From positions 682,001 through 746,000 of the forward strand of contig NZ_CP049786.1 in NCBI RefSeq assembly GCF_011290365.1: a DNA stretch of 64,000 nt. Reading direction: 5' to 3'. This DNA comes from Leclercia sp. 29361. GTDB lineage: Bacteria > Pseudomonadota > Gammaproteobacteria > Enterobacterales > Enterobacteriaceae. The notes beneath the pieces were generated by a model, which was given only the letters and a program-made list of their open reading frames with translations, was not told the DNA's origin and did no database searches. Below are positions 1 through 8,847 of this stretch, in pieces; the first letter of the stretch is position 1, and the number at the start of each line of letters is the position of its first letter. The position numbers and the translations under genes are program-made.

Positions 1-606
1 GCCGGTCTCTTCGATCACCCCGTTGCGGTAGAGCAGGGCGGAGATCCAGCGCAGATCCAGCTCGTCCGGGCGGATCGGACGACCCCCGAGGATCACCCCG
101 GCGTTGGCGGCGTTGTCGGAGATGGTGTCGAACACTTTGCGTGGGCGCTGGGTTTCAGGATCGATGTTGTGGCAGCGGGCGTCGATCAGCTCCAGGGCTG
201 GGATCACGTAGTCGGTGGCGTTATAGACGTCGAACATCGTGCAGTTCGGGCCGCGGAGCGGTTTCGCCAGCACGAAGGCCAGCTCCACTTCGATGCGCGG
301 GACGATAAAGCGGTCGGTGGGGATGTCGCTGCCGTCGTGAAAGAACATGTCGTCGAGCAGGGCGCCGTAGTCCGGCTCGCTGATCTGCGAGCTGGCCTGC
401 ATCGCTTTCGAGGTCAGGCCGATCTTGTGGCCCTTCAGGGTGCGGCCTTCGGCCATTTTCAGGCTCACCCATTCGCGCTGCACGGCGTAGGCGTCTTCAA
501 TGGTGATCGTCGGGTAATCCAGCGAGATCGCGCGGATCTGCTCCCGGGTCTGTTCCGCCTGATGCAGGCGATGGGCGATCAGGGTATGGGTGTGTTTATC
601 GAGCAT
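1..606 (-). CDS. hpaH: 2-oxo-hept-4-ene-1,7-dioate hydratase HpaH (3' end cut by window edge)
   Basis: Adds water to 2-oxohept-4-ene-1,7-dioate in the 4-hydroxyphenylacetate meta-cleavage pathway; this precedes the HpaI aldolase step. The frame reads from an ATG at 606 ([19 protein letters not shown]) to the window edge. That gives 202 codons of a family member usually about 267 residues long, so the C-terminus lies outside. The stretch [12 protein letters not shown] followed by [12 protein letters not shown] and [12 protein letters not shown] is typical of the hydratase/decarboxylase family (fumarylacetoacetase-like fold; the conserved acidic residues bind the divalent metal). An AGGA ribosome site precedes the ATG. 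It is the last gene of the hpaG-E-D-F-H run seen here and is separated from hpaF by repeat DNA. The aldolase, permease, hydroxylase and activator genes expected further on are outside the window. Confidence 0.93.
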   Translation of the reverse strand, partial: MLDKHTHTLIAHRLHQAEQTREQIRAISLDYPTITIEDAYAVQREWVSLKMAEGRTLKGHKIGLTSKAMQASSQISEPDYGALLDDMFFHDGSDIPTDRFIVPRIEVELAFVLAKPLRGPNCTMFDVYNATDYVIPALELIDARCHNIDPETQRPRKVFDTISDNAANAGVILGGRPIRPDELDLRWISALLYRNGVIEETG

Positions 607-623
607 GGCGATATCCTGTTTTT

Positions 624-654
624 GCCGGGTGGCGCTGCGCTTACCCGGCCTACG
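624..654 (+). repeat. REP-like palindrome
   Basis: A GCCGGGT...ACCCGGC stem followed by CTACG, matching the REP-type units seen at six other places in this window. It lies between hpaF and hpaH, inside the operon. Confidence 0.7.
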
Positions 655-662
655 GTATTATT

Positions 663-698
663 CCCTCTCCCCTTCGGGGAGAGGGTTAGGGTGAGGGG
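663..698 (+). repeat. Dispersed hairpin element, copy 1
   Basis: CCCTCTCCC paired with GGGAGAGGG, followed by a GGGTGAGGGG tail. Four related copies lie at 9778, 21951, 37310 and 45149. This copy sits next to a REP unit between hpaF and hpaH. Confidence 0.75.
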
Positions 699-709
699 CA
701 AGCAGACGG

Positions 710-1090
710 CTACTTAAATAAGGCGTGCACGTTGTTCTGCTTGAAGTTCAGCGTCGGGTGCAGCTCTTCAATTTCAAACGACAGCGCCAGGTAACGGGCG
801 TCCATCAGCCCGGCGAAATGGTCTTTAATCAACGCAAACAGCATCTCGCCCACCTGCTGACGGCTCTCCAGACTGCGCCCGGCGCCGATCTTCAGCGTCA
901 TGTGCACAAAGGCGTAATCGTGCTTGCCGTCGGCCATCTGCCAGGTGTCCACCCAGTGCGCGCGGCTGCGGATCCCGCCGAGGGGGAAGATCCCGGTGGC
1001 GGCCAGCGCCTCGTTCACACGGCTAAACAGGCCCGGCAGGTCGGCCTGCTCACGGATGTTCCCGGTACATTCGACAATAAAGTGCGGCAT
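710..1090 (-). CDS. hpaF: 5-carboxymethyl-2-hydroxymuconate Delta-isomerase HpaF
   Basis: Isomerises 5-carboxymethyl-2-hydroxymuconate to 5-oxo-pent-3-ene-1,2,5-tricarboxylate, which HpaG then decarboxylates. The protein has 126 residues, the normal length for this small trimeric enzyme of the tautomerase superfamily. It starts MPHFIVECTGN, so Pro2 becomes the N-terminal catalytic base after Met removal, as in 4-oxalocrotonate tautomerase relatives. The start is fixed by this proline and lies 9 bases after the end of hpaD, indicating cotranscription. The whole sequence reads as a standard HpaF, and I see nothing missing. Confidence 0.95.
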   Translation of the reverse strand: MPHFIVECTGNIREQADLPGLFSRVNEALAATGIFPLGGIRSRAHWVDTWQMADGKHDYAFVHMTLKIGAGRSLESRQQVGEMLFALIKDHFAGLMDARYLALSFEIEELHPTLNFKQNNVHALFK

Positions 1091-1099
1091 GGGGCGTCC

Positions 1100-1951
1100 T
1101 TAAGCGGGCAGAGGAAAAACGGCGTTAACCTGGCCGGTGCCAGAGCTGGGGAACAGCTCGGTGAGAAACTCCACCTTGCCGTCGTAGGTGTCCCAGCCGA
1201 GTACGCCCAGCAGCATCACCGTGTCGTGCATATTGCCTTCGCCGTAGCAGTAGTCGGCGTACTCCGGCAGCATGCTGCAAAACTCTTTGAACTGGCCTTC
1301 GCGCCACAGCTTCACCACCCGCTCGTCCATCTGACGGTCGAACTCGCGGGTGTAGCTGTTCATTCCCTCTTCGGCACGCTGATCGTCGATAAAGCGGTGC
1401 GACAGCGAGCCGCTGGCCAGCACCGCCACGGTGCCGTCATATTTTTCAATGGCGCTGACGATCGCCTCGCCCAGCCTGCGGCTGTCAGCAAAGTCATGCA
1501 CGGTGCAGAACGCCGAGATGGAGACCACTTTGAAGTGCTTATCCGCGTTCATGTAGCGCATCGGCACCAGGGTGCCGTACTCCAGCTTCAGGCTCGGGAT
1601 GTTGTGCGCTTTGGCACGCACCCCCTTCGCCACCGCTTCGTCGGCGATCAGCTGGCCCAGCTCCGGGTTGCCGTCGTAGTCGTAGGTCATGTCGCGGATA
1701 AAGTGCGGCAGCTCGTTGCTGGTGTAGACCCCGGCAAAATGGTCCGCACAGTTGATGTGATACGCGCTGTTCACCAGCCAGTGGGTGTCGAAGACGATGA
1801 TGGTATCGACCCCCAGCTCGCGGCAGCGTCTGCTGATCTCTTTATGTCCGTCGATGGCCCCCTGACGGCAGCCAAAGTTTTTGCCCGGTATCTCAGAGAG
1901 ATACATCGACGGCACGTGGGTGATTTTTGCGGCTAACGCTAACTTGCCCAT
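1100..1951 (-). CDS. hpaD: 3,4-dihydroxyphenylacetate 2,3-dioxygenase HpaD
   Basis: Ring-cleaving extradiol dioxygenase that opens homoprotocatechuate to 5-carboxymethyl-2-hydroxymuconate semialdehyde. The protein has 283 residues and begins MGKLALAAKITHVPSMYLSE. It belongs to the LigB-type (class III) extradiol family, in which conserved histidines and a glutamate hold Fe(II). Histidine-containing stretches such as ITHVPSM near residue 12 and FDTHWLVNS near residue 57 fit that family, though I assign the exact ligands only by family. It starts 1 base after the hpaE stop, so it is tightly coupled to hpaE. Full length and without disruption. Confidence 0.95.
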   Translation of the reverse strand: MGKLALAAKITHVPSMYLSEIPGKNFGCRQGAIDGHKEISRRCRELGVDTIIVFDTHWLVNSAYHINCADHFAGVYTSNELPHFIRDMTYDYDGNPELGQLIADEAVAKGVRAKAHNIPSLKLEYGTLVPMRYMNADKHFKVVSISAFCTVHDFADSRRLGEAIVSAIEKYDGTVAVLASGSLSHRFIDDQRAEEGMNSYTREFDRQMDERVVKLWREGQFKEFCSMLPEYADYCYGEGNMHDTVMLLGVLGWDTYDGKVEFLTELFPSSGTGQVNAVFPLPA

Positions 1952-1952
1952 C

Positions 1953-3419
1953 TCATACCCCCCATTTCGGGATTGGGTGGTCGCCCATGGAGATACAGAC
2001 GTTTTTCATCTCCGCGAACACCTCGAAGCTGTATTCCCCGCCTTCACGACCGGTGCCGGAGGCCTTCACGCCGCCAAACGGCTGGCGCAGATCGCGCACG
2101 TTCTGGGTGTTTACAAACACCATCCCCGCTTCGATGTTGCGCGCCAGGCGCAGCACCTTGCTGATGTCCTGGGTCCAGATGTAGGAGGCCAGGCCGTACT
2201 CGACGTCGTTCGCCAGGCGCAGCCCTTCGGCTTCGTCTTTGAACGGCAGCAGGCAGGCCACCGGGCCGAAGATCTCCTCCTGGGCCACGCGCATCCGGTT
2301 GTCGACATCCGCCAGCACCGTCGGGCGCAGGAAGTTGCCGCCTTTCAGGTGGGCAGGCAGATCGGTCGGTTTGTCCGGGCCGCCCGCCAGCAGGGTGGCG
2401 CCTTCCTCAATGCCGAGGCGGATATAGCCGGAGACTTTCTCCCAGTGCTGCTGGCTGATTAGCGCCCCGATCTGGGTGTTCGGATCGGTCGGGTCGCCCA
2501 CCCGCAGGCGGTTGGCGCGCTCGGCAAAGCGCTTGACGAATTCCGGGTAGATGCTCTGCTGAATAAAGATGCGCGAGCCGGCGGTGCAGCGTTCGCCGTT
2601 GATCGAGAAGATGGTGAACAGGGCGGCGTCCAGGGCGCGTTCGATATCGGCGTCTTCAAAGATCAGTACCGGCGACTTGCCGCCCAGCTCCATGGAGTAT
2701 TTTTTCAGGCCACCGGCCTGCATGATGCGGCGTCCGGTGGCGGTGCCGCCGGTGAACGACACGGCGCGGATATCCTGATGGCGCACCAGGGCGTCACCCG
2801 CTGTCGCACCGTAGCCCTGCACCACGTTGAGCACGCCCGCCGGAATACCCGCCTCCAGCGCCAGCTCGCCCAGGCGATCGGCGGTCAGCGGGGAGAGTTC
2901 CGACATCTTCAGCACCGCGGTGTTACCTAAGGCCAGGCAGGGGGCGACCTTCCAGGTGGCGGTCATAAAGGGCACGTTCCACGGCGACACCAGGGCGCAC
3001 ACTCCCACCGGCTGGACCAGGGTGTAGTTGAGCATCTTGTCATCGACCGGGTAGGTCTTGCCGTTCATCTGCTGGCACACTTCAGCGAAGAACTCGAAGT
3101 TGTGCGAGGCGCGCGGGATCAGCACGTTTTTGGTCTGGTGGATCGGCAGGCCGGTGTCGGCGGTCTCCATCGCGGCGATCTCCGGCACGTTCTGGTCGAT
3201 CAGATCCCCCAGACGACGCATCAGGCGTGCGCGCTCTTTCATCGGCAGGTTGGCCCATTTCGGGAAGGCTTCTTTAGCGGCGGCTACGGCCTGGCCGATC
3301 TCCGCTTCACCGCCCGAAGCCACCTCCGCCAGCACCTCGCCGGTGGTCGGGTTGGTGGTGTGGAAGTAGTCGTTACCCGCCACGTTTTTGCCATTGATCC
3401 AGTGGTTTATCTTCTTCAT
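1953..3419 (-). CDS. hpaE: 5-carboxymethyl-2-hydroxymuconate semialdehyde dehydrogenase HpaE
   Basis: NAD-dependent aldehyde dehydrogenase that oxidises the ring-cleavage product of HpaD. At 488 residues it is the usual size for the ALDH superfamily. Landmarks are in place: PWN with Asn148 (oxyanion hole), Lys171 in VLKMSE (cofactor contact), Glu244 in MELGGKS (general base) and the catalytic Cys278 in NGERCTAG. The start ATG overlaps the hpaG stop by four bases (ATGA), a classic sign of translational coupling within the hpa operon. The substrate is assigned from the clear hpa context and the close resemblance to HpaE rather than from the fold alone. Confidence 0.95.
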   Translation of the reverse strand: MKKINHWINGKNVAGNDYFHTTNPTTGEVLAEVASGGEAEIGQAVAAAKEAFPKWANLPMKERARLMRRLGDLIDQNVPEIAAMETADTGLPIHQTKNVLIPRASHNFEFFAEVCQQMNGKTYPVDDKMLNYTLVQPVGVCALVSPWNVPFMTATWKVAPCLALGNTAVLKMSELSPLTADRLGELALEAGIPAGVLNVVQGYGATAGDALVRHQDIRAVSFTGGTATGRRIMQAGGLKKYSMELGGKSPVLIFEDADIERALDAALFTIFSINGERCTAGSRIFIQQSIYPEFVKRFAERANRLRVGDPTDPNTQIGALISQQHWEKVSGYIRLGIEEGATLLAGGPDKPTDLPAHLKGGNFLRPTVLADVDNRMRVAQEEIFGPVACLLPFKDEAEGLRLANDVEYGLASYIWTQDISKVLRLARNIEAGMVFVNTQNVRDLRQPFGGVKASGTGREGGEYSFEVFAEMKNVCISMGDHPIPKWGV

Positions 3420-4705
3420 GAGTTTGCCTCCTCGCTGACAATCCGGTTGACCAGACGGCCAACGCCTTCCACTTCCACTACCACTTCGTCGCCCGGGCGC
3501 ACGTCGGCCAGCCCTTTCGGCGTGCCGGTGGCGATCATGTCCCCCGGCTGCAGGGTCATAAAATCACTCAACCAGGCGATCAGGAACGGGATGCTGAAGA
3601 TCAGATCCGCAGTGCTGCCCTGCTGGCGCAGCTCGCCGTTGATCCAGGTGCGCAGGGTGAGGTTGTGCGGATCGGCAATCGCCGATTTGTCCACGATCTG
3701 CGGGCCGATGGGCGTCAGGCCGTCGCGGCTTTTCACCCGCAGGTTCGGGCGATAGTAGTTTTCCAGGTAGTCGCGGATGGCGTAGTCGTTGCAGACCGTG
3801 TAGCCCGCCACGTAGTCCATGGCGTCGGCTTCGGCGACGTGGCGCGCGGTTTTGCCGATCACCACCACCAGCTCGGCTTCGTAGTGCATGTACTCGACAT
3901 TGTCCGGGCGCACCGAGGTCTGGTGGTGTTCGTTAAAGGTGTTCGGGGCTTTGATAAATACCAGCGGCTCGGTAGGCGGCTTGAAGTCCAGCTCGCTGGC
4001 GTGATCGGCGTAGTTTAGCCCGAGGGCAAAGAGCGTGCCGCTGGTGGAGAGCGGCCAGGCGAAGGTTTGCTGCGCAGGCAGCTCGCGGGCGTTTACCACG
4101 CTGTTTTCCAGCGTCGGCAATCCCTCAGCCAGCACGCGCACGCGGTCGCCCGGGTGCAGCGCCACGCGGGAGTGCGGGGTGCCCAGCAGAATGGCGTCGC
4201 CCGGGTTGAGGGTGGCGAAGGCGCTTAGCTCGCTCAGCAGGGTCGCGGCGTTGCGTTGCAGATCGGCGGTGTTCCAGCGATCCACTTCCCGGCCGTTGAT
4301 CTCGGTGACGATCGTCAGGTTATCGATGTTGCCGACCGTCGCGCGATCGCCCACCGGGCAGAACCCGTCCCGGCATTTGGCTTTGATCGCCGGGCGGTAG
4401 AAGCTCTCTTCCGGCAGGCTCACCTCGTTTGCCAGCGCATATCCGGCAATGTAGTCGGCGGCCTCTTGCGGGCTGATTTTGCTCGCGGTCTTGCCGACAA
4501 TCAGCGCCACCGTCGCGCCGCTCAGCACCTGTTCGCCTTCGGGATGCGGGATGGCCTCGCCGGAGCGGATCAGGGTATTACGCGGTTTGATAAACCAGAC
4601 GGCGGTTTTCGGCGGCGTGTTGTAAGGGGGCTGGTGAAATGCGTCGCGCCAGGCATCAAGCTGGCTGCGGTGATTGAGTGCCACCGCGAAAACAGTACCT
4701 TTCAT
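3416..4705 (-). CDS. hpaG: Bifunctional OPET decarboxylase / HHDD isomerase HpaG
   Basis: First gene of the meta-cleavage operon. It decarboxylates 5-oxo-pent-3-ene-1,2,5-tricarboxylate and isomerises the product to 2-oxohept-3-ene-1,7-dioate. The 429 residues are two tandem copies of the fumarylacetoacetase-type domain: the N-terminal half contains VALIVGKTASKISPQEA, and the C-terminal half the matching VVVIGKTARHVAEADAMDY and IATGTPKGLADVRPGD. This internal duplication is the known architecture of HpaG. A strong ribosome site (AGGAGAAAGG) precedes the ATG at 4705. The upstream region shared with hpaR holds a perfect inverted repeat and a CRP-like site. Confidence 0.95.
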   Translation of the reverse strand: MKGTVFAVALNHRSQLDAWRDAFHQPPYNTPPKTAVWFIKPRNTLIRSGEAIPHPEGEQVLSGATVALIVGKTASKISPQEAADYIAGYALANEVSLPEESFYRPAIKAKCRDGFCPVGDRATVGNIDNLTIVTEINGREVDRWNTADLQRNAATLLSELSAFATLNPGDAILLGTPHSRVALHPGDRVRVLAEGLPTLENSVVNARELPAQQTFAWPLSTSGTLFALGLNYADHASELDFKPPTEPLVFIKAPNTFNEHHQTSVRPDNVEYMHYEAELVVVIGKTARHVAEADAMDYVAGYTVCNDYAIRDYLENYYRPNLRVKSRDGLTPIGPQIVDKSAIADPHNLTLRTWINGELRQQGSTADLIFSIPFLIAWLSDFMTLQPGDMIATGTPKGLADVRPGDEVVVEVEGVGRLVNRIVSEEANS

Positions 4706-4741
4706 TCCTTTCTCCTCGGGCCCGGGTATCGGGTTTTGAGT

Positions 4742-4759
4742 TCATTAATATGTTAATGA
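4742..4759. promoter_or_regulatory. Candidate HpaR operator at the hpaG promoter
   Basis: Perfect inverted repeat TCATTAA-TATG-TTAATGA (7-base arms, 4-base centre), 37 bases before the hpaG start codon. Size and AT-rich symmetry suit a MarR-family dimer, and the divergent gene encodes HpaR. A partial half-site (GTTAAT) recurs near 4867, closer to hpaR. Binding is inferred. Confidence 0.65.
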
Positions 4760-4809
4760 TTAGGTTTTAGCCCCTTGCCGGGTGTTTGGCAAACAGAAGT
4801 AAATAATTT

Positions 4810-4825
4810 GTGATAGCAATAACAA
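4810..4825. promoter_or_regulatory. Candidate CRP site in the hpaG-hpaR intergenic region
   Basis: TGTGA-TAGCAA-TAACA matches the CRP consensus TGTGA-N6-TCACA except for one base in the second half. A poorer TGTGA-N6-TTAGA lies at 4880-4895. Catabolite control of an aromatic pathway is plausible, but it is inferred from the motif alone. Confidence 0.5.
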
Positions 4826-4977
4826 TAAATTTACATTCACTGTAATTTATTTATCTATATCAAATAGTTAATATTTTTGTGTGATATCTGTTAGACTTTT
4901 TGTCCGCGCCGCTGGTGCCGGGAAGCCGCGTGAGGCATTGATTGTTTCGTTATTAATGATGTTGAGGTGGGAGCGCC

Positions 4978-5418
4978 ATGCACAATTCGTTAACTATCGC
5001 ACTACTCCAGGCGCGGGAAACCGCGATGACCTTTTTTCGCCCGATTATCAAGCAGCACAATCTGACGGAGCAGCAGTGGCGGATCGTGCGCGTGCTGGCG
5101 GAACATCCGTCGATGGATTTTCACGATCTGGCCTTTCGCACCTGCATTCTGCGCCCGAGCCTGACCGGGATCCTCACGCGCATGGAGCGCGACGGGCTGG
5201 TGCTGCGCTTAAAGCCGCTTAACGACCAGCGCAAGCTGTATGTGTCGCTCACCAGAGAGGGCAGCGCCCTGTATGAGCGTGCTCAGGCTCAGGTGGAAGA
5301 GGCCTATCAGCGCATTGAGGCGGAGTATTCGCCGGAGAAAATGCAGCAGCTGACGGCGCTGCTGGAAGCGTTTATTGAACTTGGAAACCGGCACGTCGCA
5401 GAGCGAGAAGAAGAGTAA
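4978..5418 (+). CDS. hpaR: MarR-family repressor of 4-hydroxyphenylacetate catabolism HpaR
   Basis: Represses the homoprotocatechuate (hpaG) operon until a pathway intermediate binds. The protein has 146 residues and begins MHNSLTIALLQARETAMTFF. The winged-helix region covers roughly residues 35-100: LTEQQWRIVRVLAEHPSM, then the recognition helix around RPSLTGILTRMERDGLV, then the wing at PLNDQRKLYVSLT. It is divergent from hpaG with a 272-base shared control region. The first ATG with full MarR homology was chosen; a longer overlapping frame from 4881 is a shadow. It lies directly before tsr, marking the edge of the hpa cluster. Confidence 0.94.
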   Translation: MHNSLTIALLQARETAMTFFRPIIKQHNLTEQQWRIVRVLAEHPSMDFHDLAFRTCILRPSLTGILTRMERDGLVLRLKPLNDQRKLYVSLTREGSALYERAQAQVEEAYQRIEAEYSPEKMQQLTALLEAFIELGNRHVAEREEE

Positions 5419-5445
5419 AAACCACAAATTTCAGGATGATTTCCG

Positions 5446-5472
5446 TAAAGTTTTCGCTTCCCAGGCCGAAAA
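5446..5472 (+). promoter_or_regulatory. Sigma-28 (FliA) promoter of tsr
   Basis: TAAAGTTT, 11 bases, GCCGAAAA: the flagellar sigma consensus (TAAAGTTT-N11-GCCGATAA) with one mismatch. It lies 30 bases before the tsr start, which places tsr in the late flagellar/chemotaxis regulon. Confidence 0.85.
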
Positions 5473-5502
5473 TTCTGTACCTGTCTGGTGGAATGAGAAC
5501 TC

Positions 5503-7167
5503 ATGTTAAATCGTATAAAGATTGTTACCAGCTTACTGCTGGTCCTGGTTATTTTTGGCCTGTTACAACTCACATCCGGTGGTCTTTTTTTTAATGCCCT
5601 CAAGCATGACAAAGAAAACTTCACCGTTCTGCAAACCATTCGTCAGCAACAATCCACGCTTAACGGCAGCTGGGTAGCGTTGCTGCAAACCCGTAACACC
5701 CTGAACCGCGCGGGCATCCGCTACATGATGGATCAGAACAATATCGGTAGCGGTGCGACCGTGAACGATCTGATGCAGATTGCGTCGACATCCCTGAAGC
5801 AGGCGGAAAAAAACTGGGCGGAGTACGAAGCCCTGCCGCGCGACCCGCGTCAGAGCGAAGCTGCCGCGCTGGAAATCAAACGTAACTACGATATCTATCA
5901 CGGTGCGCTGGCCGAGCTGATCCAGCTCCTGGGTGCAGGCAAGATCAATGAGTTCTTCGATCAGCCGACCCAGGGCTACCAGGACGGCTTTGAGAAGCAG
6001 TACGTCAACTATCTGCAGCAGAACGATCATCTGTATCAGACCGCGGTCGATGACAGCAACAGCTCCTACAGCCAGGCGATCTGGATCCTGTTAAGCGTGT
6101 TGGTCCTGGTGCTGGCGGTGATTGTCGGCGTCTGGGTCGGTATCCGTCACGCGCTGATCTCTCCGCTGAACCGTCTGACCGACAGCATTCGCCATATCGC
6201 CAGCGGCGACCTGGTGAAGCGCATTGAGGTGGACGGGACGAACGAGATGGGTCAGCTGGCTGATAACCTGCGTCATATGCAGGCTGAGCTGATGCGTACC
6301 GTGGGCGACGTGCGTAATGGTGCCAATGCCATTTACAGCGGCGCGAGCGAAATCTCCATGGGCAACAACGATCTGTCTTCCCGTACCGAGCAGCAGGCCG
6401 CTTCCCTGGAAGAGACCGCCGCCAGCATGGAAGAGCTGACCGCGACCGTGAAGCAGAACGCCGAGAACGCCCGTCAGGCAAGCCATCTGGCGCTGAGCGC
6501 GTCCGAGACCGCGCAGAAAGGCGGGAAAGTGGTGGATAACGTGGTGCAGACCATGCGTGACATCGCCGGCAGTTCGCAGAAGATTGCTGACATCATCAGC
6601 GTGATCGACGGCATTGCCTTCCAGACCAACATCCTGGCGCTGAACGCCGCGGTAGAAGCGGCACGTGCCGGTGAGCAGGGTCGTGGCTTTGCGGTGGTTG
6701 CCGGTGAAGTCCGTAACCTGGCGCAGCGCAGCGCCCAGGCTGCACGCGAGATCAAGAGTCTGATTGAAGACTCCGTGGGTCGCGTTGAGTTGGGTTCTAC
6801 CCTCGTAGAGAGCGCCGGTGAAACCATGGGCGAGATCGTCAGCGCGGTCACCCGCGTGACCGACATTATGGGCGAAATCGCCTCTGCCTCTGACGAGCAG
6901 AGCCGCGGTATCGACCAGGTGGGTCTGGCGGTTGCCGAGATGGATCGCGTGACGCAGCAGAACGCCTCGCTGGTACAGGAATCTGCGGCAGCCGCCGCGG
7001 CCCTGGAAGAGCAGGCGAGCCGCCTGACGCAGGCGGTGGCGGTGTTCCGTATTCAGCAGGACCAGCAGAAATCCCGCGCGCACGCGGCGGTGAAAACCGT
7101 TGCCACGCCGATGACGACGCGTAAAGCGGCCGTTACCGACAGCGGTGATAACTGGGAAACCTTCTGA
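5503..7167 (+). CDS. tsr: Serine chemoreceptor Tsr (methyl-accepting chemotaxis protein I)
   Basis: Inner-membrane receptor that senses serine in the periplasm and controls CheA through CheW. The protein has 554 residues. TM1 is about 7-30, followed by a periplasmic four-helix sensor domain. The serine-binding residues known from E. coli Tsr fall at the same numbers here (Arg64, Arg69, Arg73, Phe151, Phe152, Thr156). TM2 is about 192-214, followed by HAMP (about 215-267). The cytoplasmic methylation helices and signalling hairpin follow, with the family signature near 368-385 ([19 protein letters not shown]). The C-terminus is the NWETF pentapeptide that tethers CheR and CheB. Transcribed alone from a sigma-28 promoter. 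Because the ligand residues are conserved I call Tsr rather than a generic receptor. Confidence 0.97.
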   Translation: MLNRIKIVTSLLLVLVIFGLLQLTSGGLFFNALKHDKENFTVLQTIRQQQSTLNGSWVALLQTRNTLNRAGIRYMMDQNNIGSGATVNDLMQIASTSLKQAEKNWAEYEALPRDPRQSEAAALEIKRNYDIYHGALAELIQLLGAGKINEFFDQPTQGYQDGFEKQYVNYLQQNDHLYQTAVDDSNSSYSQAIWILLSVLVLVLAVIVGVWVGIRHALISPLNRLTDSIRHIASGDLVKRIEVDGTNEMGQLADNLRHMQAELMRTVGDVRNGANAIYSGASEISMGNNDLSSRTEQQAASLEETAASMEELTATVKQNAENARQASHLALSASETAQKGGKVVDNVVQTMRDIAGSSQKIADIISVIDGIAFQTNILALNAAVEAARAGEQGRGFAVVAGEVRNLAQRSAQAAREIKSLIEDSVGRVELGSTLVESAGETMGEIVSAVTRVTDIMGEIASASDEQSRGIDQVGLAVAEMDRVTQQNASLVQESAAAAAALEEQASRLTQAVAVFRIQQDQQKSRAHAAVKTVATPMTTRKAAVTDSGDNWETF

Positions 7168-7170
7168 TGT

Positions 7171-7198
7171 AAAAAGCGCCCTGTTCAGGCAGGGCGCT
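7171..7198 (-). terminator. Rho-independent terminator for lgoT (hairpin shared with tsr 3' end)
   Basis: AGCGCCCTG (7175-7183) pairs with CAGGGCGCT (7190-7198). Read on the minus strand the stem is followed by five T. On the plus strand the tail is GTGTGTG, so termination of tsr itself would be weaker. Confidence 0.75.
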
Positions 7199-7206
7199 GT
7201 GTGTGT

Positions 7207-7275
7207 GCCCGGCGGCGCTTCGCTTGCACGGGCCTACGATTTTGTAGGCCGGGTAAGGCGAAGCCGCCACCCGGC
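7207..7275. repeat. Pair of inverted REP units (BIME-like)
   Basis: One unit at 7207-7237 ends GGGCCTACG. A second, in the opposite orientation at 7244-7275, reads GTAGGCCGGGTAAGGCG and closes with ACCCGGC. The paired arrangement lies between the convergent genes tsr and lgoT. Confidence 0.75.
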
Positions 7276-7279
7276 AATA

Positions 7280-8641
7280 CTACTGCTGGCGCGGATCGCT
7301 AATCGGCTGACGCACCAGGAAGATATACGCCAGTGCCCCCAATGCCGTGACGCAGCCGCAGATGATCAGCGCCAGGCGGAACGAGTGGGTGGTGTCGACG
7401 ATAAACCCGGTGACAATCGGCGCAAACGAGGCGCAGATGAAGCTGGCGAAGTTCTGAATGCTGCCCACCGAGGCGGTCATTCGTGATGCCACGGCCACGT
7501 GGATCAACCCCCAGCACGACGTTCCCGCAAAGTGGATGCAGAACAGCGCCATCCCAATCAGCAGTACCGCACTCATCGCCGTGGTGGCTTCCGGCACCAC
7601 AAAGGTAAAGGCCGCCGATAACAGCATCCCGCTGATAATACACAGCTTACGGCTGCGGACCGGTGCCATGCCGCGTTTGACCAGTGCATCGGTGGTAAAG
7701 CCGTTCACCAGCATACCCGCTGCGCCAAACAGGAACGGGATCGCTGCCATCAGGCCGGTGCTTTTCAGATCGAGATTATAGGCGGTTTGCAGATACCCCG
7801 GCAGCCAGGCGAGGTAGAGCCAGGCGGTATAGTTGATGCCGCTGAAGCCCAGCATCATCCCCCACATGGTGCGGTTGCGGAACAGGCTGCGCCATTCAGC
7901 AAAGCTTAACGGATCGCGGCGGGCGTTAACGCTCCCGGCATTCAGGTACGCCTGCTCGACGCCGCTCAGGGCAATCTCCTCGCGGTTGCGATAGAGCATG
8001 TACCAGCCAATGGCGAGGAAAATGCCCAGCACGCCGATGGTGACAAACATCCCGCGCCAGCCCATCACCAGCATCATCGCTGCCAGCAGTGGCGGGCTGA
8101 TGGCCACGCCGATGGTCGAGGCGGCGTTAAAAATGCCCATCGGACGGCCACGCTCTTTGATGTTGAACCAGTCGTTGATCACCTTTACGCCGCACGGGTT
8201 CATCGGCGCTTCGCCAATACCCATCCCGATGCGTACCAGCACGAACTGGGTGAAGCTGTGAACCATCCCGGACATCGCCTGGAACAGCGACCAGAAGAAC
8301 ATCCCTAGCCCCAGCATCAGGCGCGGGCCTTTGCGGTCCAGTAGCGGGCCGCAGGGCAGCTGCGCGATGCCATACGCCAGCGAGAAGACCGACAGCAGGG
8401 CGCCGATCTCGGTGGCGCTGAGCCCCAGCTCTTCGCGGATGGTTAAATTCGCCACCGACAACGAACTGCGATCGAGATAATTAATCACCGCGGCAAAAAA
8501 TAATAACAGCATCGCCGTGGTCTGGATGCGCTTAATACGCGCGCTACGCTGAATAGCACCCGCTGGCGGCAGAGACATATCGGGTATATTTTCTTTGTCA
8601 AAGGTGGTCTGCGGGTCGAGAGTTATATTGCTTTTTTCCAC
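7280..8641 (-). CDS. lgoT: L-galactonate:H+ symporter LgoT (MFS, anion:cation symporter family)
   Basis: Imports L-galactonate (possibly related hexonates) for the adjacent LgoD dehydrogenase. The protein has 453 residues, the same length as E. coli LgoT/YjiZ. A soluble N-terminal stretch of about 40 residues is followed by 12 predicted membrane helices, starting LLFFAAVINYLDRSSLSVAN. The MFS loop 2-3 motif appears as GPLLDRKGPRLML, and NYLDR in helix 1 is typical of the anion:cation symporter branch (glucarate and galactonate transporters). It follows lgoR on the same strand after a 206-base gap that probably holds its own promoter. The substrate is assigned by orthology and context. Confidence 0.9.
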   Translation of the reverse strand: MEKSNITLDPQTTFDKENIPDMSLPPAGAIQRSARIKRIQTTAMLLLFFAAVINYLDRSSLSVANLTIREELGLSATEIGALLSVFSLAYGIAQLPCGPLLDRKGPRLMLGLGMFFWSLFQAMSGMVHSFTQFVLVRIGMGIGEAPMNPCGVKVINDWFNIKERGRPMGIFNAASTIGVAISPPLLAAMMLVMGWRGMFVTIGVLGIFLAIGWYMLYRNREEIALSGVEQAYLNAGSVNARRDPLSFAEWRSLFRNRTMWGMMLGFSGINYTAWLYLAWLPGYLQTAYNLDLKSTGLMAAIPFLFGAAGMLVNGFTTDALVKRGMAPVRSRKLCIISGMLLSAAFTFVVPEATTAMSAVLLIGMALFCIHFAGTSCWGLIHVAVASRMTASVGSIQNFASFICASFAPIVTGFIVDTTHSFRLALIICGCVTALGALAYIFLVRQPISDPRQQ

Positions 8642-8847
8642 GCCGGACTCCTGAATAAGTGTAGGGTTATTTCTCGGGTCTATTTATTGGAGAAATATCT
8701 ATAACGACCAGTGATGAAATAAATCCCTTCATCACCACTCACGAAAATAAGTCGACTCCAGGTGAGCATAGGCAGCCGCTAATTTCCCGCGTGCGCCCAA
8801 TTGCGGAAGCGTGCAGTCCGTATAGATTTGCTGTTTTTAATCGGTAC

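Noticed and set aside
725..1936. 403-codon plus-strand frame across hpaF and hpaD
   Set aside because: Shadow of two recognised genes on the other strand, spanning their junction; no independent signals.
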